Positions 1 through 7,209 of a stretch of 11,446 nucleotides of DNA are shown piece after piece (the first letter of the stretch is position 1; the number at the start of each line of letters is the position of its first letter). A model generated the notes under the pieces. That model was not told the origin of the DNA and did not search any database. It saw nothing but the letters and a program-made list of their open reading frames with translations. Both the position numbers and the translations under genes were made by a program. Origin of the DNA: Lachnospiraceae bacterium UBA7050 (GTDB taxonomy: Bacteria > Bacillota > Clostridia > Lachnospirales > Lachnospiraceae); NCBI GenBank assembly GCA_002493905.1, contig DLAJ01000015.1, positions 1 through 11,446 of the forward strand, in the 5' to 3' direction.

Positions 1-1
1 T

Positions 2-85
2 AAAGATCATATGCACAGGAAAGAAGTTCCAAAAGTAGAAAAGCATGATGATACAAGGCGGACCGATCGAAAATGTGCGGTCTGA
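2..85 (+). CDS. possible C-terminal fragment of an upstream gene
   Basis: Frame 2 is open from the window edge to a TGA at 83-85, giving 27 codons that are very basic and polar (peptide begins KDHMHRKEVPK and ends TDRKCAV). The other two + frames stop early. The TGA lies 7 nt before the stem of a strong intrinsic terminator, which is where a gene end would be expected. No family is recognisable from so short a tail. It does not resemble the C terminus of ribosomal protein L32, whose gene rpmF often precedes plsX in Firmicutes. A 27-codon open frame can arise by chance, so this call rests mainly on the terminator position. Confidence 0.35.
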   Translation, partial: KDHMHRKEVPKVEKHDDTRRTDRKCAV

Positions 86-92
86 TACTTTA

Positions 93-131
93 CCCTCAAG
101 AATGATCCGACGGTCATTTTTGAGGGTTTTT
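93..131 (+). terminator. intrinsic terminator upstream of plsX
   Basis: A 15-bp stem (93-107 with 112-126; arms CCCTCAAGAATGATC and GGTCATTTTTGAGGG, with two G-U type pairs) closes a CGAC loop and is followed by five T residues at 127-131. This is a textbook Rho-independent terminator. It ends whatever is transcribed from upstream and isolates the plsX promoter. Confidence 0.85.
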
Positions 132-165
132 GCCACTTAAGGCGGATGACTTCCCATTGCAGTTG

Positions 166-194
166 TTGACTTTTTTCAAGGGGTCTAGTATAGT
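166..194 (+). promoter_or_regulatory. sigma-A promoter for plsX operon
   Basis: TTGACT at 166-171 (5/6 to the -35 consensus) and TATAGT at 189-194 (5/6 to the -10 consensus) are separated by exactly 17 bp. Predicted transcription start is near 201, giving a leader of about 107 nt before the preferred plsX start. A 9-bp direct repeat (AAGGGGTCT at 178-186 and AAAGGGTCT at 199-207) brackets the -10 box and could be an operator. A second TTGACA at 208-213 has no convincing -10 partner. Between 132 and 308 I see nothing else. Confidence 0.8.
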
Positions 195-308
195 TGAGAA
201 AGGGTCTTTGACACTGGCATATTATGGAATACAGGTTCATGCGCAGTTTCAAAAGAGTGGAGCTTGTTCGGTACGGTTCCTTAGATGGAAGAGAGGCAGG
301 GTACGGTT

Positions 309-1322
309 ATGGCAGAGTATGTACGGGTTGCAGTGGACGTGATGGGCGGGGATTTTGCCCCGGCAGAGCCGGTGAAAGGCGCAGTCAGCGCGATCAACGA
401 GAATAAGAAGATTCAGGTTGTCCTATACGGGGACGAGAAAACGATCAAAAAAGAATTGTCAGGTTATGAGTACGACGCCTCTCAGGTGGAAATCGTTCAT
501 TGCACGCAGAAGATAGAGACGGCGGAGCCGCCCGTGATGGCGATCAGAAGCAAGAAGGATTCTTCCATTGTGCGTGCGATGATGGATGTGAAGGCGGGGA
601 AATGCGACGCTTATGTATCGGCGGGCAGTACGGGTGCAAACTTAGTCGGAGGACAGGTTTTGGTCGGACGGATCAAGGGCGTGGAAAGACCGCCTCTTGC
701 GCCTCTTATGCCGACGGCAAACGGGGTTTCCCTTCTGGTAGACTGCGGTGCGAACGTGGATGCAAGACCGTCCCATCTCGTGCAGTTCGCAAAGATGGGG
801 TCGATTTATATGGAACATGTTATGGGGGTAAAAAATCCGAGAGTTGGAATTGTCAATAACGGCGCAGAAGAAGAAAAAGGAAATGCGCTTGTCAAGGAGA
901 CGTTTCCTCTGTTGAAGAACTGCCCTGACATCAATTTTATCGGCAGTGTGGAGGCACGCGACATTCCATTCGGTATGGCGGACGTGATTGTCTGCGAAGC
1001 GTTTGTCGGCAATGTGGTACTAAAAATGTACGAGGGTGTAGGCGCCATGGTCGTAAAACAGATTAAGGATGGAATGATGTCTTCGTTCCGCTCAAAGCTG
1101 GGTGCCCTGCTTGTAAAACCGGCATTAAAGAGCACACTCAAACAGTTTGACTTAGAGCAGTACGGCGGCGCGCCGATGCTCGGTCTTAACGGATTGGTCG
1201 TCAAGACACACGGCAGTGCGAAATGCAATGAAATTAAAAATTCGATTTTCCAGTGTCTGACCTTTAAGGAACAGCAGATTAACGAAAAAATACGGGATAT
1301 GATTCAAATGAAAGAAGACTGA
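309..1322 (+). CDS. plsX: phosphate acyltransferase PlsX
   Basis: PlsX converts acyl-ACP and inorganic phosphate to acyl-phosphate, the donor used by PlsY for the first acylation of glycerol-3-phosphate in phospholipid synthesis. It is a peripheral, membrane-associated enzyme. The protein carries the family's N-terminal VDVMGGDFAP (residues 9-18), SAGSTGA (104-110), VDCGANVD (144-151), NNGAEEEKGN (183-192) and the AFVGNVVLK segment (231-239), with GGAPMLG nearer the C terminus. At 337 aa its length is normal. I prefer ATG 309 because AGAGAGG/CAGGG precedes it at a workable distance. The in-frame ATG at 285 would add eight residues and lacks a Shine-Dalgarno sequence. It is the first gene after the promoter at 166-194, and acpP follows, which pairs an acyl-ACP-consuming enzyme with its carrier. 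Confidence 0.97.
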   Translation: MAEYVRVAVDVMGGDFAPAEPVKGAVSAINENKKIQVVLYGDEKTIKKELSGYEYDASQVEIVHCTQKIETAEPPVMAIRSKKDSSIVRAMMDVKAGKCDAYVSAGSTGANLVGGQVLVGRIKGVERPPLAPLMPTANGVSLLVDCGANVDARPSHLVQFAKMGSIYMEHVMGVKNPRVGIVNNGAEEEKGNALVKETFPLLKNCPDINFIGSVEARDIPFGMADVIVCEAFVGNVVLKMYEGVGAMVVKQIKDGMMSSFRSKLGALLVKPALKSTLKQFDLEQYGGAPMLGLNGLVVKTHGSAKCNEIKNSIFQCLTFKEQQINEKIRDMIQMKED

Positions 1323-1348
1323 CGGGATCATAGGGATAACGGCATTTA

Positions 1349-1369
1349 GCCACGGCAATCAGCCGTGGC
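1349..1369 (+). other. intergenic stem-loop between plsX and acpP
   Basis: A perfect 8-bp inverted repeat, GCCACGGC (1349-1356) and GCCGTGGC (1362-1369), flanks the loop AATCA. No T-run follows, so it is not an intrinsic terminator. Within a polycistronic mRNA it could protect or expose RNA ends or mark an RNase cleavage point. This role is inferred. Confidence 0.55.
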
Positions 1370-1414
1370 AGACAGCCGCAGCGGGATGGAATCAAACGAA
1401 AGAAGGATTTTTTC

Positions 1415-1645
1415 ATGGAATTAGAAAAGCTGAAGCATGTGATCGCATCTGTTTTGAATGTCGATCCGAATGAGATTGAGCTGAAGACGACATTTATGGA
1501 AGATTTGGGAGCCGATTCCCTTGATGTGTACCAGATTATGATGGGTGTGGAAGATGAGTTTGATATCACGCTGGACCCGCAAAAGGTGGAAGAGATCAGT
1601 ACCGTTGAGGAGGCGCTTGCACTGTTAAAGGCATCCGTCAAGTGA
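1415..1645 (+). CDS. acpP: acyl carrier protein
   Basis: This 76-aa acidic protein is the carrier of growing acyl chains in type II fatty-acid synthesis. The phosphopantetheine attachment site is the DSL motif inside EDLGADSLD, with Ser35 as the modified residue. Helix I (residues 2-15), the long loop, helix II beginning at the DSL, and the terminal TVEEALALL helix match the four-helix ACP fold, and the length is typical. AGAAGGA (1401-1407) lies 7 nt before the ATG, a strong ribosome binding site consistent with the very high expression usual for ACP. It lies 92 nt after plsX, and PlsX uses acyl-ACP directly. A polyketide- or D-alanine-carrier protein is possible in principle, but the plsX-rnc-smc context favours the housekeeping ACP. 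Confidence 0.96.
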   Translation: MELEKLKHVIASVLNVDPNEIELKTTFMEDLGADSLDVYQIMMGVEDEFDITLDPQKVEEISTVEEALALLKASVK

Positions 1646-1678
1646 ACCGCATAGAGGGTAAACCGGCAATCTTATGAG

Positions 1679-1707
1679 AATCCCCGCATGCCCTGCCTGC
1701 GGGGATT
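1679..1707 (+). repeat. inverted repeat 1 in acpP-rnc gap
   Basis: A perfect 10-bp stem (AATCCCCGCA 1679-1688, TGCGGGGATT 1698-1707) closes a 9-nt loop, 33 nt after the acpP stop. No U-tract follows. It could be a weak or Rho-assisted end for the abundant acpP message, or a 3'-stabilising hairpin. Confidence 0.6.
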
Positions 1708-1718
1708 AGAATGTGGAA

Positions 1719-1742
1719 AGTTTGAAAGTAAACTTTCAAACT
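1719..1742. promoter_or_regulatory. 24-bp palindrome with FabT-like half-sites
   Basis: AGTTTGAAAGT (1719-1729) and ACTTTCAAACT (1732-1742) form a perfect 11-bp inverted repeat around a central AA. A 2-nt centre is too tight for a good RNA hairpin without opening the inner pairs, which makes a dimeric DNA-binding site plausible. The outer AGTTTGA/TCAAACT halves resemble those of the FabT-type MarR operators known in streptococcal fatty-acid genes, although the half-site spacing is longer here. Assignment to fatty-acid regulation is an inference helped by the plsX-acpP neighbours. Confidence 0.4.
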
Positions 1743-1755
1743 ACTTATTGGTGCA

Positions 1756-1781
1756 ATATCGCAGGCATTTGCCTGCGATAT
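1756..1781 (+). repeat. inverted repeat 3 in acpP-rnc gap
   Basis: ATATCGCAGGC (1756-1766) and GCCTGCGATAT (1771-1781) form a perfect 11-bp stem with loop ATTT, ending 32 nt before the rnc start. There is no T-run. Because RNase III cuts its own leader in some bacteria, a stem just upstream of rnc is a candidate autoregulatory cleavage site. The sequence shows only the stem. Confidence 0.55.
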
Positions 1782-1813
1782 GCAGGGGTATAAAAATGTA
1801 AGAGGGAAAGTGG

Positions 1814-2527
1814 ATGGAGGAGTATACGGTAAGACGTTTGGAAGAAGTCATCGGCTATCATTTTTATAACGAACAGCTGCTGCGGCAGGCGCTGACGCAC
1901 AGTTCTTATGCGAACGAGCGTAAGGTCAACCGCTGTGGTGATTATGAGCGTCTGGAATTTTTAGGGGATGCGGTATTAGAGCTGGTGACAAGCGAATTCC
2001 TATATCTGCGTTATCCGGAGTGCCCGGAGGGGCAGCTTACAAAGCTGCGTGCCTCCATGGTTTGTGAGCCGGCACTTGCGTATTGCGCGCGGGATTTAGA
2101 GCTTGGCAGGTATCTTTTTTTGGGAAAAGGGGAAGCGGCGACTGGCGGAAGGGGACGCGCCTCCATTACGAGTGATGTGATGGAAGCTATTATCGGAGCA
2201 ATCTATTTAGACAGCGGGATTACACAGGCAAAAAGCTTTATTATGCGTTTCATTCTAAATGATATTGAGGACAAGCAGCTCTTTTACGACAGCAAGACGA
2301 TCCTGCAGGAACAGATTCAGAAAACACCGGGAGCGGTGCTTACCTATGAACTGGTATCCGAGGAAGGACCGGAGCATGAGAAAGTGTTTGTCGTGAATGC
2401 ATTGATTGACGGAAAGATCAGATCAAGCGGGAAGGGCAGAAGCAAAAAGGCAGCGGAGCAGGAAGCCGCTTATCAGGTACTGCTTGAGATGAAAAAAGAA
2501 GGAAAGGTTCATATAGAATGTACTTAA
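1814..2527 (+). CDS. rnc: ribonuclease III
   Basis: This endonuclease cleaves double-stranded RNA in rRNA precursors, structured mRNA leaders and sense-antisense duplexes. The 237-aa protein has the N-terminal RNase III domain (about residues 5-150) with the signature YERLEFLGDAVLE (44-56). The Mg2+-binding acidic residues correspond to Glu45, Glu48, Asp52, Asp121 and Glu124 (SDVMEAIIGAIYLD). A C-terminal dsRNA-binding domain (about 158-235) ends in the typical GKGRSKKAAEQEAA helix. GAGGG (1802-1806) lies 7 nt before ATG 1814. The last 10 nt overlap smc in another frame, so the two are translationally coupled. The rnc-smc-ftsY order is a standard Firmicutes arrangement. The leader contains three inverted repeats that may be substrates for RNase III itself. 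Confidence 0.97.
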   Translation: MEEYTVRRLEEVIGYHFYNEQLLRQALTHSSYANERKVNRCGDYERLEFLGDAVLELVTSEFLYLRYPECPEGQLTKLRASMVCEPALAYCARDLELGRYLFLGKGEAATGGRGRASITSDVMEAIIGAIYLDSGITQAKSFIMRFILNDIEDKQLFYDSKTILQEQIQKTPGAVLTYELVSEEGPEHEKVFVVNALIDGKIRSSGKGRSKKAAEQEAAYQVLLEMKKEGKVHIECT

Positions 2528-5500
2528 AAAGCATTGAAGTACAGGGCTTCAAGTCCTTTGCCAATAAGATTGTATTTCGTTTTCATAACGGGATCACGGG
2601 AATTGTCGGACCGAACGGGTCCGGAAAGAGCAACGTTGCGGATGCGGTGCGCTGGGTGCTTGGAGAACAGCGGATCAAGCAGCTTCGTGGAGCGTCCATG
2701 CAGGACGTTATTTTTTCGGGAACGGAGACAAGGAAGCCGCTTGGCTTTGCTTATGTTGCGATCACGCTTGATAATGCGGACCATCAGCTTGCGATTGATT
2801 ATGACGAGGTGACGGTGGCAAGAAGGCTCTACCGTTCCGGTGAAAGCGAATATCTGATCAACGGAGCACCCTGCAGGTTAAAGGATGTCAATGAGCTTTT
2901 TTATGATACAGGAATTGGCAAAGAGGGCTACTCCATTATCGGACAGGGGCAGATTGACCAGATATTAAGCGGAAAGCCGGAGGAGAGGCGCGAGTTGTTT
3001 GATGAGGCGGCGGGCATTGTTAAATTCAAGCGCCGCAAGCTGACGGCGCAGAAAAAGCTTGCCGATGAACAGCAGAACCTCGTGCGTGTCAGCGACATTC
3101 TCGCGGAACAGGAAAAGCAGCTGGAGCCGCTTGAAAAGCAGTCGGAAAAGGCAAAGGTCTATCTGAAAAAAAGAGAAGAACTCAAGACTTACGATGTCAA
3201 CGTGTTCCTCTTAGAGAACCGGCGCGTGAGGGAGCAGCTTGCTGACGTCGGAGAAAAGTATGAGATTGCAGGCAGTGATCTTGCGCAGACGACCGAGCGC
3301 CACGAAAAAATTAAGAGTGAATATGAACAGATCGAGCAGACGATCGAGGAGTTAAATGCGGCGATTGAGGCGGAGAGAACGTCGCTTACGGATACTTCCG
3401 TGTTACGCGGGAAGCTTGAGGGTGAGATCAATGTCCTAAAAGAACAGATTCACTCGGCGGAGGGGAATAAGACCCATTTTCAGGCGAGAATGGACAGTCT
3501 GACCGAAGATATCCGTCTTAAAAATATCGAGAGAGAATCGGTGCTGACAGATAAAAAGAATATTGATGATAAGCTTGATGAGACAAGTAAAGCACGGGAA
3601 AGTGCGCGGACGGAACTGCTCTTAGTCCAGAACCGGATTGAGGAGTTAAACAGCGGCATCGAGACGGATAAAAATACGATTATTCAGGCACTGAATGAGC
3701 GTGCGACGATCAAAACGCAGCTTGGACGATTAGACTCTATGATGGAGCAGATACAGATCCGAAAAGCGGAATTAAACAGCAGACTGCTGCGCGCCCGCTC
3801 CGATGAGGAGGAGCAGGACGCTGCGATCAAGGAACTGGAGGCGGAATTTGAGCGTATAACGGGGCAGATCACGGCGCTTAATCAGGATAAAAAGCGCATG
3901 GAAACGCGTCAGGAGGAAATTAAAGGCGAGCTTTCAGGAACGGATGCAAGGCTGATCAAGGCGCAGGAGCAGTATCATCAGGAAAAGTCGAAGTTAGACG
4001 CCATCATGAATTTAACGGAGCGCTATGAAGGATACGGCAACAGTATCCGGCGCGTGATGGAGCGTAAAGAAAAGGAAAAAGGCATTATCGGCGTGGTCGC
4101 CGATATTATTAAGGTAGATCAAAAATATGAGACGGCGATTGAGACGGCACTTGGCGGCAATATCCAGAATATCGTGACGGACGATGAGGAGACGGCAAAG
4201 CGCATGATTGCGTTCCTGAAGGAGAACCGTTTCGGACGCGCGACGTTTCTGCCGCTTACAAGTATTACGAAACCGCAGGAATTTAAGAATCCGGAGGCGA
4301 TCAAGGAGAAGGGCGTTGTCGGAATGGCGGATGAGCTTGTCAAGACGGATTCGCGTTACCGGAATGTCGCGAAAGCCATGCTCGGAAGAATTCTCGTTGT
4401 TGACAATGTGGATCATGCGGTAAAAATTGCAAGAAAATTTGATTACGGCATCCGCATGGTGACGATTGAGGGCGAGCTGCTTGTGCCGGGCGGCGCGATC
4501 AGCGGCGGCGCGTTCAAGAATAATTCCAATCTGCTCAGCAGACGCCGTGAGATGGAAGAGCTTGAGAAAAAGACCGCTGACTTAAAGCAGCAGGTCGAAG
4601 ACTGCCTGAATCGGATTGAGAGTATTAAGCGCGAGAGAAACGGACTGCGTGCCGACCTGGAAAATGTGAAAAACCGGATTCAGGAAATGTTTATAGAACA
4701 GAATACCGCGCGCTTAAACGTCATCAAAGCGCAGGAGCGCAGGGAAGAGACCGAGAAGGATTTTGGCGCACTGAAGACAGAACAGGGCGGTATTGAGGAG
4801 AAGACCGGCGAAATTGCCCGGGAAAAGGAAACAGCGGCGAAAAAGCTTGCAGATTCAGAGGAGCTTGAACGGACGCTGACAGAGAAGATCGGGGAAGCCC
4901 AGAGCATACTTGAGGAAATCCGGGGCAGCGAAAGTGAACAGGCGGCAAAGGTTTCCGAGTGGGATGTGGAAGTGCAGAAGCTGTTGCAGCGTCAGGAATT
5001 TGCGCAGCAGAATGTGGATCGAATCGACGGTGAACTCCTGCGTCTGGAAAGCGATCTTGCGCAGATTCATGAAGGAATCCGCAGCAATGATGAGAATGTC
5101 GCGAAAAAGCAGGAGAGCATCGAGCAGATTGAACAAACGATTGAGGCGTCCCATACCACGCAGAGCGAGACGGAGAAAAAGTTAAAAGAGGATACGGAAA
5201 GGCGTGAGGAATTAAGCGCAAAGCAAAAGAACTTTTTTAGTGAGCGGGAAGAATTGTCCACACGGATGAATGCGCTGGATAAAGAAGTATACCGCTTAAA
5301 CGCACAGAAGGAGCGTCTGGAGGAATCCATAGAAACCCAGATCAACTATATGTGGGACGAGTATGAGATTACTTTAAGTGATGCGGCGGGGTTAAGGGAT
5401 GAGGAAATGACGGATTTGTCCGCCATGAAAAAAGAGATCGCACGCCTAAAAGATGAGATTCGTAAACTTGGCGACGTCAACGTCAACGCGATTGAAGATT

Positions 5501-6078
5501 ACAAAAATTTATCAGAGCGTTACAACTTCTTAAAAACGCAGCATGATGATCTTGTTGAGGCAGAAAAGACTCTGGAACATATCATTGAGGAGCTGGACAC
5601 GGCGATGCGTGAGCAGTTTAAGGAAAAGTTCGGGGATATCTGCCGCGAATTTGATAAGGTATTCAAAGAACTGTTCGGCGGTGGAAAGGGCGAACTGGAG
5701 TTACAGGAGGATGAGGATATTTTAGAGGCCGGCATCCGTATTATTGCGCAGCCGCCCGGCAAGAAGCTTCAGAATATGATGCAGATGTCCGGCGGCGAAA
5801 AAGCACTGACCGCGATTGCGCTGCTTTTTGCCATCCAGAACTTAAAACCTTCTCCGTTCTGCCTGCTGGATGAGATTGAGGCAGCTTTGGATGAGAATAA
5901 TGTCGGACGTTTTGCAAAATACTTACATAAGCTGACAAAGCATACGCAGTTTATTGTGATCACGCACCGGCGCGGTACGATGGAGAAAGTGGACCGTTTG
6001 TACGGCATTACGATGCAGGAAAAGGGAATTTCGGCGCTTGTCAGCGTGGACTTAATTGATAAGGAGCTGGATGCATGA
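2518..6078 (+). CDS. smc: chromosome partition protein SMC
   Basis: SMC is the ATPase of the condensin-like SMC-ScpAB complex, which extrudes DNA loops and resolves sister chromosomes on the nucleoid. The 1186-aa protein is full length. The N-terminal head carries Walker A GPNGSGKS (residues 31-38). A long heptad-rich coiled coil spans about 170-515. The hinge covers about 522-666 (GVVADIIKV at its start, PGGAISGG at its end). The returning coil runs to about 1025, and the C-terminal head has the ABC signature MSGGEKAL (1090-1097) and Walker B FCLLDEIEAALD with Asp1118/Glu1119. AAGGAAAGG (2499-2507) inside rnc is the ribosome binding site. The gene overlaps rnc by 10 nt and ftsY by 4 nt. No irregularity is seen in the catalytic parts. 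Confidence 0.98.
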   Translation: MYLKSIEVQGFKSFANKIVFRFHNGITGIVGPNGSGKSNVADAVRWVLGEQRIKQLRGASMQDVIFSGTETRKPLGFAYVAITLDNADHQLAIDYDEVTVARRLYRSGESEYLINGAPCRLKDVNELFYDTGIGKEGYSIIGQGQIDQILSGKPEERRELFDEAAGIVKFKRRKLTAQKKLADEQQNLVRVSDILAEQEKQLEPLEKQSEKAKVYLKKREELKTYDVNVFLLENRRVREQLADVGEKYEIAGSDLAQTTERHEKIKSEYEQIEQTIEELNAAIEAERTSLTDTSVLRGKLEGEINVLKEQIHSAEGNKTHFQARMDSLTEDIRLKNIERESVLTDKKNIDDKLDETSKARESARTELLLVQNRIEELNSGIETDKNTIIQALNERATIKTQLGRLDSMMEQIQIRKAELNSRLLRARSDEEEQDAAIKELEAEFERITGQITALNQDKKRMETRQEEIKGELSGTDARLIKAQEQYHQEKSKLDAIMNLTERYEGYGNSIRRVMERKEKEKGIIGVVADIIKVDQKYETAIETALGGNIQNIVTDDEETAKRMIAFLKENRFGRATFLPLTSITKPQEFKNPEAIKEKGVVGMADELVKTDSRYRNVAKAMLGRILVVDNVDHAVKIARKFDYGIRMVTIEGELLVPGGAISGGAFKNNSNLLSRRREMEELEKKTADLKQQVEDCLNRIESIKRERNGLRADLENVKNRIQEMFIEQNTARLNVIKAQERREETEKDFGALKTEQGGIEEKTGEIAREKETAAKKLADSEELERTLTEKIGEAQSILEEIRGSESEQAAKVSEWDVEVQKLLQRQEFAQQNVDRIDGELLRLESDLAQIHEGIRSNDENVAKKQESIEQIEQTIEASHTTQSETEKKLKEDTERREELSAKQKNFFSEREELSTRMNALDKEVYRLNAQKERLEESIETQINYMWDEYEITLSDAAGLRDEEMTDLSAMKKEIARLKDEIRKLGDVNVNAIEDYKNLSERYNFLKTQHDDLVEAEKTLEHIIEELDTAMREQFKEKFGDICREFDKVFKELFGGGKGELELQEDEDILEAGIRIIAQPPGKKLQNMMQMSGGEKALTAIALLFAIQNLKPSPFCLLDEIEAALDENNVGRFAKYLHKLTKHTQFIVITHRRGTMEKVDRLYGITMQEKGISALVSVDLIDKELDA

Positions 6079-7067
6079 GTGAAAAAAAAGGTTTTTTCGG
6101 TCGCCTAAAAGCGGGACTGACCAAGACGCGGGATTCCATTGTCCGCGGCATGGATTCTGTTTTCGGCGGCTTTAACAGTATCGATGAAGATTTTTATGAA
6201 GAGCTTGAAGAACTGATGATCATGGGCGATATGGGCGTGAATGCGACTTCCGGCATTCTGGAGCGCTTAAAAAAACAGGTGAAGGAGCAGCATATTAAAG
6301 AACCATCAGCCTGCAGGCAGCTTTTGATCGATAGTATCTGCGAGCAGATGCAGGTCGGTGAGGCGGCATATGAGTTTGAAAAAACAAAATCGGTCATCAT
6401 GATCGTCGGCGTAAACGGCGTGGGGAAAACTACTTCGGTCGGGAAGCTGGCAGGACTGTTAAAAGGGCAGGGAAAAAAGGTACTCATAGCCGCAGCAGAT
6501 ACTTTTCGTGCAGCGGCGGGCGAGCAGCTCTCAGAGTGGTGCGCACGGGCGGGGGTTGAAATGATCGGCGGCACTGAAGGGGCTGATCCGGCGTCGGTGA
6601 TCTACGATGCGGTCAATGCGGCAAAAGCGCGCGGTACGGATGTGTTGATCTGTGATACGGCAGGAAGGCTTCACAATAAAAAGAATCTGATGGAAGAGCT
6701 TCGCAAGATGAACCGTATTATTGACCGGGAGTTTCCGGATGCCCACCGTGAAAATCTGGTTGTTTTAGACGGGACAACCGGACAGAACGCATTGGTGCAG
6801 GCCCGTGAATTTGGAGATGTTACAGAATTGACCGGCATTATATTGACGAAAATGGACGGTACGGCGAAAGGCGGGATTGCTGTGGCGATCCAGTCCGAGC
6901 TTCAGGTTCCGGTCAAATATATCGGTGTCGGCGAGCAGATGGACGATCTGCAGAAATTCAACCCGGCAGAGTTTGTGGAAGCGCTGTTTGACAGAGCGGA
7001 TAACGGGACGGATGCGGAAGAGAATCGTGCAGACGCAGCGGATAATGAGGGGAGCTGCATCGGATAA
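6075..7067 (+). CDS. ftsY: signal recognition particle receptor FtsY
   Basis: FtsY is the SRP receptor GTPase that docks Ffh-bound ribosomes at the membrane for cotranslational insertion. The 330-aa protein has a short basic N terminus, the helical N domain (about residues 20-95) and the G domain: GVNGVGKTT (112-120), DTFRAAAGEQL (142-152), DTAGR (194-198) and TKMDGTAKGG (258-267). The long acidic A domain of E. coli FtsY is absent, as usual in Firmicutes. After the conserved end (around residue 305) there is an extra acidic, low-complexity tail of roughly 25 residues rich in Asp, Glu, Asn and Ala. Start ATG 6075 overlaps the smc stop (ATGA), with AAGGAG at 6061-6066, 8 nt upstream. The usual ylxM-ffh pair does not follow; a threonine ammonia-lyase gene does. 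Confidence 0.97.
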   Translation: MSEKKGFFGRLKAGLTKTRDSIVRGMDSVFGGFNSIDEDFYEELEELMIMGDMGVNATSGILERLKKQVKEQHIKEPSACRQLLIDSICEQMQVGEAAYEFEKTKSVIMIVGVNGVGKTTSVGKLAGLLKGQGKKVLIAAADTFRAAAGEQLSEWCARAGVEMIGGTEGADPASVIYDAVNAAKARGTDVLICDTAGRLHNKKNLMEELRKMNRIIDREFPDAHRENLVVLDGTTGQNALVQAREFGDVTELTGIILTKMDGTAKGGIAVAIQSELQVPVKYIGVGEQMDDLQKFNPAEFVEALFDRADNGTDAEENRADAADNEGSCIG

Positions 7068-7162
7068 TGAGAGCAGACGTACTGGAGCATAAAAACGCGG
7101 ATGAAGAAAAATTGGAGCGTGGATATGAAAAAGATCACGGCTGCGAAAAAGATTACGTGTAG
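7067..7162 (+). CDS. possible 31-aa small protein overlapping ftsY stop
   Basis: The ATG at 7067 shares its A with the ftsY stop (TAATG), a geometry typical of translational coupling. The frame runs 31 codons (begins MRADVLEHKNADEEK, ends EKDYV) and is highly charged, with one Cys and no membrane segment. A purine-rich GAGGGGAG lies about 14 nt upstream, which is farther than ideal. The gap it fills (7068-7209) otherwise contains no promoter or terminator that I can see. No family is recognised. It may simply be a chance frame, or a decayed extension of ftsY. Confidence 0.25.
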   Translation: MRADVLEHKNADEEKLERGYEKDHGCEKDYV

Positions 7163-7209
7163 AAGCTGCAAAAAACAAAAACGAGAGGAAACAGGAGTGG
7201 AGGGTTACG

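Noticed and set aside
208..213. Second TTGACA upstream of plsX
   Set aside because: No -10-like hexamer at 15-19 bp; TATTAT at 220-225 is only 6 bp away.
7..252. 81-aa minus-strand frame upstream of plsX
   Set aside because: It runs straight through the intrinsic terminator and the plsX promoter and has no family resemblance.
3189..6008. Numerous minus-strand frames inside smc, rich in Ser
   Set aside because: These are antisense shadows of the Glu/Lys-rich coiled coil; no start signals or families.
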